Assembly: GCA_035460165.1 (NCBI GenBank)
Contig: DATHWW010000023.1
Location: 74,991 to 138,990, forward strand
Length of the DNA: 64,000 nucleotides
Direction of reading: 5' to 3'
Origin: MM2 sp035460165
GTDB lineage: Bacteria; Pseudomonadota; Gammaproteobacteria; Burkholderiales; Methylophilaceae
In this document: in pieces, positions 60,733 through 64,000 of the stretch
How the letters are laid out: each line of letters begins with the position of its first letter
Position numbering within the stretch: position 1 is the first letter of the stretch
Program-made: the position numbers and the translations under genes
The notes under the pieces: generated by a model
What the model was told of the DNA's origin: nothing
The model's input: only the letters and a program-made list of their open reading frames with translations
Database searches by the model: none

Positions 60733-61377
60733 ATGGCAAAACCATTAATTCAGGTCGCATTGGATTCTTTGGATTACGAACAAACACTGGCGCTTGCCCG
60801 TCAGGCTGCTCCTTACGTCGACATCATCGAGATCGGCACGCCTTGCCTCAAGGTTAACGGTCTCGCTCTGGTGAAGGCCATCAAGGCGGCACACCCGGAC
60901 AAGCTGCTGTTTGTCGATCTGAAAACAATGGATGCCGGTTACTACGAAGCGGAGCCATTCTTCAAGGCTGGTGCCGATATCACGACCGTTCTGGGTACGG
61001 CTGATCTCGGTACTATCAAGGGAGTGGTCGACGTGGCCAATGCCTATGGCAAACAGGCGCAGGTCGACCTGATCAACGTTGAGGACAAGGCAACCCGTGC
61101 AACCGAAGCTGCAAAGCTGGGCGCACACATTATCGGCATCCATACCGGGATTGACCAGCAGTTGGCTGGCCAGACCCCGTTTGCCGATCTGGCAGCGCTG
61201 GTCGCCTTGGGCCTGAACGTCAAGGTTTCCGTGGCGGGCGGCATCAAGCAAGCCACGGTGCAGCAAGTCGTCAAGGCAGGTCCGGATATCGTTGTGGTCG
61301 GAGGTGCGATCACCGGTTCCCCCGCAGCAGAGTTGGCCTCCCGCGAAATTCGCGAGCTGGTCGACGCGGCTGCTTAA
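60733..61377 (+). CDS. hps: 3-hexulose-6-phosphate synthase, copy 1
   Basis: A 214-residue beta/alpha-barrel enzyme of the OMP decarboxylase superfamily with VALDSLD, EIGTPCLK, FVDLKTMDAGYYEAEPFFKAGAD (Asp-x-Lys-x-x-Asp catalytic set) and SVAGGIK. It condenses formaldehyde with ribulose 5-phosphate in the RuMP cycle. It is followed after 72 bp by a second copy that differs at 66 of 214 positions by hand alignment (about 69 percent identical). Confidence 0.95.
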   Translation: MAKPLIQVALDSLDYEQTLALARQAAPYVDIIEIGTPCLKVNGLALVKAIKAAHPDKLLFVDLKTMDAGYYEAEPFFKAGADITTVLGTADLGTIKGVVDVANAYGKQAQVDLINVEDKATRATEAAKLGAHIIGIHTGIDQQLAGQTPFADLAALVALGLNVKVSVAGGIKQATVQQVVKAGPDIVVVGGAITGSPAAELASREIRELVDAAA

Positions 61378-61449
61378 GCCTCAGGGATTTGTATTTTATT
61401 CATCAACCTGCAACACAATCATAACTTTTATCAACTAGAGGATAACATC

Positions 61450-62094
61450 ATGGCACAACCATTAGTTCAAATGGCACTGGATTCCCTGGATTTCGACCAA
61501 ACCGTAGCGCTGGCAGAGAAGGTTGCTCCGCACGTCGACATCCTGGAAATCGGCACTCCCTGCATCAAGCACAACGGCATCAACCTGCTGAAGACCCTGC
61601 GCGCCAAGTTCCCGAACAACAAGATCCTGGTCGACCTGAAGACCATGGACGCTGGTTACTACGAAGCTGAGCCGTTCTACAAGGCTGGCGCAGACATCTG
61701 CACCGTGCTGGGCACCGCTGACATCGGCACCATCAAGGGCGTGATCGACGTTGCCAATGCATACGGCAAGGAAGCTCAAGTCGACCTGATCAACGTTTCC
61801 GACAAGGGTCAACGCACCAAGGAAGTGGCCGCTCTGGGCGCTCACATCATTGGCGTGCACACCGGTCTGGACCAACAAGCTGCTGGTCAAACCCCGTTCG
61901 TTGACCTGGGTCTGGTTGCCAGCCTTGGCCTGAACGTAAAGGTTTCCGTTGCAGGCGGCATCAAGCCCGCAACCGTTCAGCAAGTTGTTAAGGCTGGTGC
62001 TAGCATCGTTGTAGCTGGCGCTGCCATCTACGGCGCTGCTGATCCTGCTGCTGCTGCTGCTGAGATCACTGGTCTGGCACGTTCCGCTGCTTAA
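61450..62094 (+). CDS. hps: 3-hexulose-6-phosphate synthase, copy 2
   Basis: A second 214-residue Hps with MALDSLD, EIGTPCIK, LVDLKTMDAGYYEAEPFYKAGAD and SVAGGIK all present, so both copies should be active. Its codons are markedly more biased (CTG, AAG, GTT, GCT, GGT) than those of copy 1, and its C-terminus has an alanine-rich stretch from a GCT run. Strong expression is likely. A hairpin terminator follows before phi. Confidence 0.95.
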   Translation: MAQPLVQMALDSLDFDQTVALAEKVAPHVDILEIGTPCIKHNGINLLKTLRAKFPNNKILVDLKTMDAGYYEAEPFYKAGADICTVLGTADIGTIKGVIDVANAYGKEAQVDLINVSDKGQRTKEVAALGAHIIGVHTGLDQQAAGQTPFVDLGLVASLGLNVKVSVAGGIKPATVQQVVKAGASIVVAGAAIYGAADPAAAAAEITGLARSAA

Positions 62095-62113
62095 GCGATA
62101 ACGTAAGCAAAAT

Positions 62114-62158
62114 ATCCACCATTTCGGTTCAGTTCTGACCCGACTTGGTGGATTTTCT
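62114..62158 (+). terminator. Intrinsic terminator after hps copy 2
   Basis: A long stem: outer ATCCACCA (62114-62121) with TGGTGGAT (62146-62153) and inner TCGGTTCAG with CTGACCCGA, followed by TTTCTATTT. It separates hps copy 2 from phi, so phi may be transcribed at a lower level. Confidence 0.75.
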
Positions 62159-62220
62159 ATTTATAGCACTCACTTCTCTCAAAATTGGAGAGTGATTGAC
62201 GATTCGATAGGGTGAATATC

Positions 62221-62760
62221 ATGCATCAGGAACTTATCCTAAATAAAATTTCCAATGTTCTTCAGGCTACCGACGACAGCCTCGTCGACAAGATTGTTGA
62301 GATCGTAGATAAAGCCAACCGTATTTTCATCACCGGCGCGGGCCGCTCAGGCTTGGTCTCGCGTTTCTTCGCAATGCGATTGATGCACAGCGGCTATAAG
62401 GTGTACATGGTGGGCGAGATTGTTACGCCCAGCATTCAAGCTGGTGACCTGTTCATCGTTATCTCCGGCTCCGGCGGTACTGAGACCCTGCTGCCGCTGG
62501 TCAAGAAGGCTAAGTCTATTGGCGCTAAAGTGGCTGTGATCTCCATGAAGAGCAAGTCTCCGATGGCTGAAATAGCTGATCTGGTTTGTCCAATGGGCAG
62601 CGGCAACGAAAACAGCTTCGGTGTTGTTCATGGAATGCCGATGGGCACTGTATTCGAATTGTCTACGCTGGTTTTCCTTGAGGCGATTGTCTCTAAGATC
62701 GTGCACGACAAGGGCCTGACGGAAGAGGGGATGCGTGCAATTCACGCAAATCTGGAGTAA
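62221..62760 (+). CDS. phi: 6-phospho-3-hexuloisomerase
   Basis: The 179-residue SIS-domain protein (FITGAGRSGLVSRFFAMRLMHSGYKVYMVGE, ISGSGGTETLLPLVKKAKSIGAKVAVISMKS, IHANLE end) converts hexulose 6-phosphate to fructose 6-phosphate. ATG at 62221 is about seven bases after a GGGTG; a GTG at 62212 would add three residues. Stands alone rather than fused to hps as in some archaea. A strong terminator follows. Confidence 0.94.
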   Translation: MHQELILNKISNVLQATDDSLVDKIVEIVDKANRIFITGAGRSGLVSRFFAMRLMHSGYKVYMVGEIVTPSIQAGDLFIVISGSGGTETLLPLVKKAKSIGAKVAVISMKSKSPMAEIADLVCPMGSGNENSFGVVHGMPMGTVFELSTLVFLEAIVSKIVHDKGLTEEGMRAIHANLE

Positions 62761-62787
62761 CTTCTTGGCAGGTTAGCATTGTTACAG

Positions 62788-62827
62788 AAAAGGGCCTAGT
62801 CATAGAAGGACTAGGCCTTTTTTGTTT
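62788..62827 (+). terminator. Intrinsic terminator after phi
   Basis: Stem GGCCTAGTC with GACTAGGCC (loop ATAGAAG), flanked by A on the left and seven T on the right (62818-62824). It marks the end of the tal-hps-hps-phi group. Confidence 0.9.
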
Positions 62828-62868
62828 TTTAATGTAGGCAGGTTGGCCGGGGTAATGAACGCTTGTCT

Positions 62869-62897
62869 TTGCTTGTCGTCTTCTTTGTGTATATTAT
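62869..62897 (+). promoter_or_regulatory. Candidate sigma-70 promoter for the globin gene
   Basis: TTGCTT (62869-62874) and TATTAT (62892-62897) are 17 bp apart in an AT-rich stretch between the phi terminator and the globin gene. This leaves an untranslated leader of about 160 bases. The call is by eye only. Confidence 0.35.
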
Positions 62898-63065
62898 TAA
62901 TCTTAACCAGTCACGAAATGAGCGGACTGGATGATTGTGGATCAAATAGCGCGCATGTATTTGCGCCTCGGAAATTCCTTTTTGACACCGCTGATGAATC
63001 TGTAATGCATGCGGGAGCGGTTTTGTTTGGAAAATCCAGAAGATTTTTTATATAGGAGGCGGAAC

Positions 63066-63638
63066 ATGGACAAGGTAATCGCATTTGCAAATAAAGATAA
63101 TGTCAGTCGGTTGAGTCTCGCCAAGACTGAATCCAAAACCAGCAGCTATTCGGACAGGGCCAATGCCAGCCGATTAAGTCTGGCTAGCGGCGCATCTACA
63201 GCGAGCCCGTATTCCGGCCGCGTGAATGTAAGTCGTTTAAGCAGTGTGAAAACCGATGCGTTTGTCAGGAATGCCAGTCTGTTCAGCCGGATCGGGGGCG
63301 AGGCTGCCGTTTCCTCGATAGTGCGTGGTTTTTACGGTAAGGCTTTGGTTGATCCACGCATCAAGAAATATTTCGATCTTGATACGGCGGCAAAGATGGA
63401 AGCCCGAATCAAAATGCAAATTGCCTTTATTTCTGCTGCACTTGGCGGAGGCACCTTCGAGGGTATGGATATGCGCCAGGCGCGCGCGCACTTGGCAACG
63501 CTAGGACTCAACGCATCTCACTTCGATGCGGTATCGGAAAGCCTGGGCGCGGTCCTTCGCGGACAGAATATGCCGCATCCGCTGATCGAAGAATTGGAAA
63601 AATTCTGCGAGGGTGTACGTTCGGACGTGCTGGGCTAA
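63066..63638 (+). CDS. Truncated (2/2) hemoglobin with three-repeat N-terminal leader
   Basis: The 190-residue protein has two parts. Residues 1-68 are a Ser-rich, probably disordered leader with three 21-residue units: N-x-S-R-L-S at residues 12-17, 33-38 and 54-59, with Y-S-x-R at 28-31 and 49-52. Residues 70-190 are a group I truncated globin: LFSRIGGEAAVSSIVRGFYGKAL, FISAALGG, a proximal His in RAHLATLGL and a following HFDAV. Such globins bind O2, NO or CO. The repeat DNA units (63099, 63162 and 63225 onward) use different codons for the same residues. It stands alone between phi and fae with AGGAGG before the ATG. The leader has no known family that I recognise. Confidence 0.88.
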   Translation: MDKVIAFANKDNVSRLSLAKTESKTSSYSDRANASRLSLASGASTASPYSGRVNVSRLSSVKTDAFVRNASLFSRIGGEAAVSSIVRGFYGKALVDPRIKKYFDLDTAAKMEARIKMQIAFISAALGGGTFEGMDMRQARAHLATLGLNASHFDAVSESLGAVLRGQNMPHPLIEELEKFCEGVRSDVLG

Positions 63639-63698
63639 GGCGAATACAGTACGGCAGAAAATATCCGTAATAAGAAGCCTTTTTATTTATTGTCCGAG

Positions 63699-63741
63699 TA
63701 TAATGCGCGGAAATTATTGCACTGCCAGCTTTTGGCAGTGC
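63699..63741 (+). promoter_or_regulatory. Candidate fae -10 box and leader hairpin
   Basis: A perfect TATAAT lies at 63699-63704 without a clear -35. Fifteen bases on, a 9-bp perfect hairpin (GCACTGCCA 63719-63727, TGGCAGTGC 63733-63741, loop GCTTT) would be at the 5' end of a 150-base leader of fae. A second candidate promoter (TTGACT 63744-63749, TCTAGT 63768-63773) follows. The hairpin lacks a T-run, so 5' stabilisation or regulation is more likely than termination. Confidence 0.45.
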
Positions 63742-63860
63742 ATTTGACTGATGTGCGGGGCACTCAGTCTAGTGCCATTTATTTGGATTTGTAGCAATGT
63801 TTTTTAGTTTGGCACGTATCCTGCCCCAATATCGTGGCCAATTTAAATAAGGAGAAAAGA

Positions 63861-64000
63861 ATGGCAGTAATCGATCGCGTTCTGGTAGGCGAGGCCCTCG
63901 TCATCGACAACCGTCCTGACGGCAGCGGACTGGACCTGCTGAACGTTGCCCACATCGACCTCATCATGGGTCCGCGTGGTTCCGCCGCAGAAGAAGCCTT
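63861..64000 (+). CDS. fae: Formaldehyde-activating enzyme, partial at window edge
   Basis: Only the first 46 residues are seen. VLVGEALV and VAHIDLIMGPRGSAAEEA are the Fae hallmarks; His31 in VAHID is the active-site histidine. About ten residues (near I15-L27) are inserted between GEALV and VAHID compared with canonical Fae, as in some Fae variants. Fae speeds the condensation of formaldehyde with H4MPT, the entry to mtdB-mch-fhc. GGAG ribosome site and strong codon bias suggest high expression. Confidence 0.9.
   Translation, partial: MAVIDRVLVGEALVIDNRPDGSGLDLLNVAHIDLIMGPRGSAAEEA

Noticed and set aside
62036..62070. GCT trinucleotide run in hps copy 2
   Set aside because: It encodes an alanine-rich C-terminal helix; short and in frame, with no sign of slippage.
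62822..63055. Small frame between phi and the globin gene
   Set aside because: It begins at the T-run of a terminator, has no ribosome site and no similarity; the stretch is better read as a promoter region.
1..64000. CRISPR arrays, rRNA operons, phage genes or integrase sites
   Set aside because: No regularly spaced repeats, rRNA sequence, integrase or structural phage genes were found on reading both strands.

Overview
The window is a dense, high-GC bacterial chromosome segment. Gene content and order (rlmN-pilF-rodZ-ispG-hisS-yfgM-bamB-der, form IC RuBisCO with CbbX, H4MPT-linked C1 genes, RuMP genes) suggest a methylotrophic betaproteobacterium, probably Nitrosomonadales-like; this placement is inference from gene families, not from a marker phylogeny. 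No rRNA, CRISPR array, prophage or complete insertion sequence was seen. One tRNA (Leu-CAG) is present.

Layout. 1-2.6 kb: a PIG-L/LmbE deacetylase cut by the left edge, a CPA1-type antiporter and a DUF421 protein. 2.9-17.1 kb: tRNA-Leu, then housekeeping genes (rnr, rlmB, ndk, rlmN, pilF, rodZ, ispG, hisS, two peptide-type ABC ATPases, yfgM, bamB, der). 17.1-19.3 kb: a 359-bp MITE-like element and an acyl-CoA-synthetase-like ligase whose stop codon lies in that element. 19.5-22.8 kb: pqqABCDE. 22.9-25.8 kb: a CheX, CheY and CheA-like kinase module. 26.2-27.8 kb: an MFS pump and a 7Fe ferredoxin. 27.9-35.0 kb: assimilatory sulfate reduction (cysN, cysD, APS-type cysH, DUF934, cysI, TSUP exporter) with divergent cysB. 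35-38.7 kb: an FNT channel, a DUF302 protein, a HerA-like ATPase, a MliC-like lipoprotein and a SemiSWEET. 38.7-44.1 kb: two tandem cytochrome cL-like genes, cbbX, a second MITE copy, cbbS, cbbL and divergent cbbR. 44.2-53.4 kb: one apparent operon fhcB-fhcA-fhcD-fhcC-fdsB-fdsA. 53.7-59.5 kb: beta-RFAP synthase, mtdB, an ATP-grasp gene, mch, a second ATP-grasp gene and a CitG-like gene. 59.6-64.0 kb: transaldolase, two tandem hps genes, phi, a truncated globin with a repeated leader, and the start of fae.

How they work together. PQQ and cytochrome cL serve a PQQ alcohol (methanol) dehydrogenase, which is not in the window. Formaldehyde is either fixed on ribulose 5-phosphate by Hps/Phi, with transaldolase in the rearrangement phase, or condensed with H4MPT by Fae and oxidised by MtdB, Mch and Fhc to formate. 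The two-subunit formate dehydrogenase oxidises formate to CO2, and form IC RuBisCO can refix CO2. A RuMP entry, a complete H4MPT-to-CO2 route and RuBisCO within about 26 kb is the main biological point of the window. The least explained items are the three-repeat leader on the globin, the ATP-grasp/CitG-like genes interleaved with H4MPT genes, the cytochrome cL pair behind cbbX, and the MITE family that sits exactly on the cbbS stop codon.
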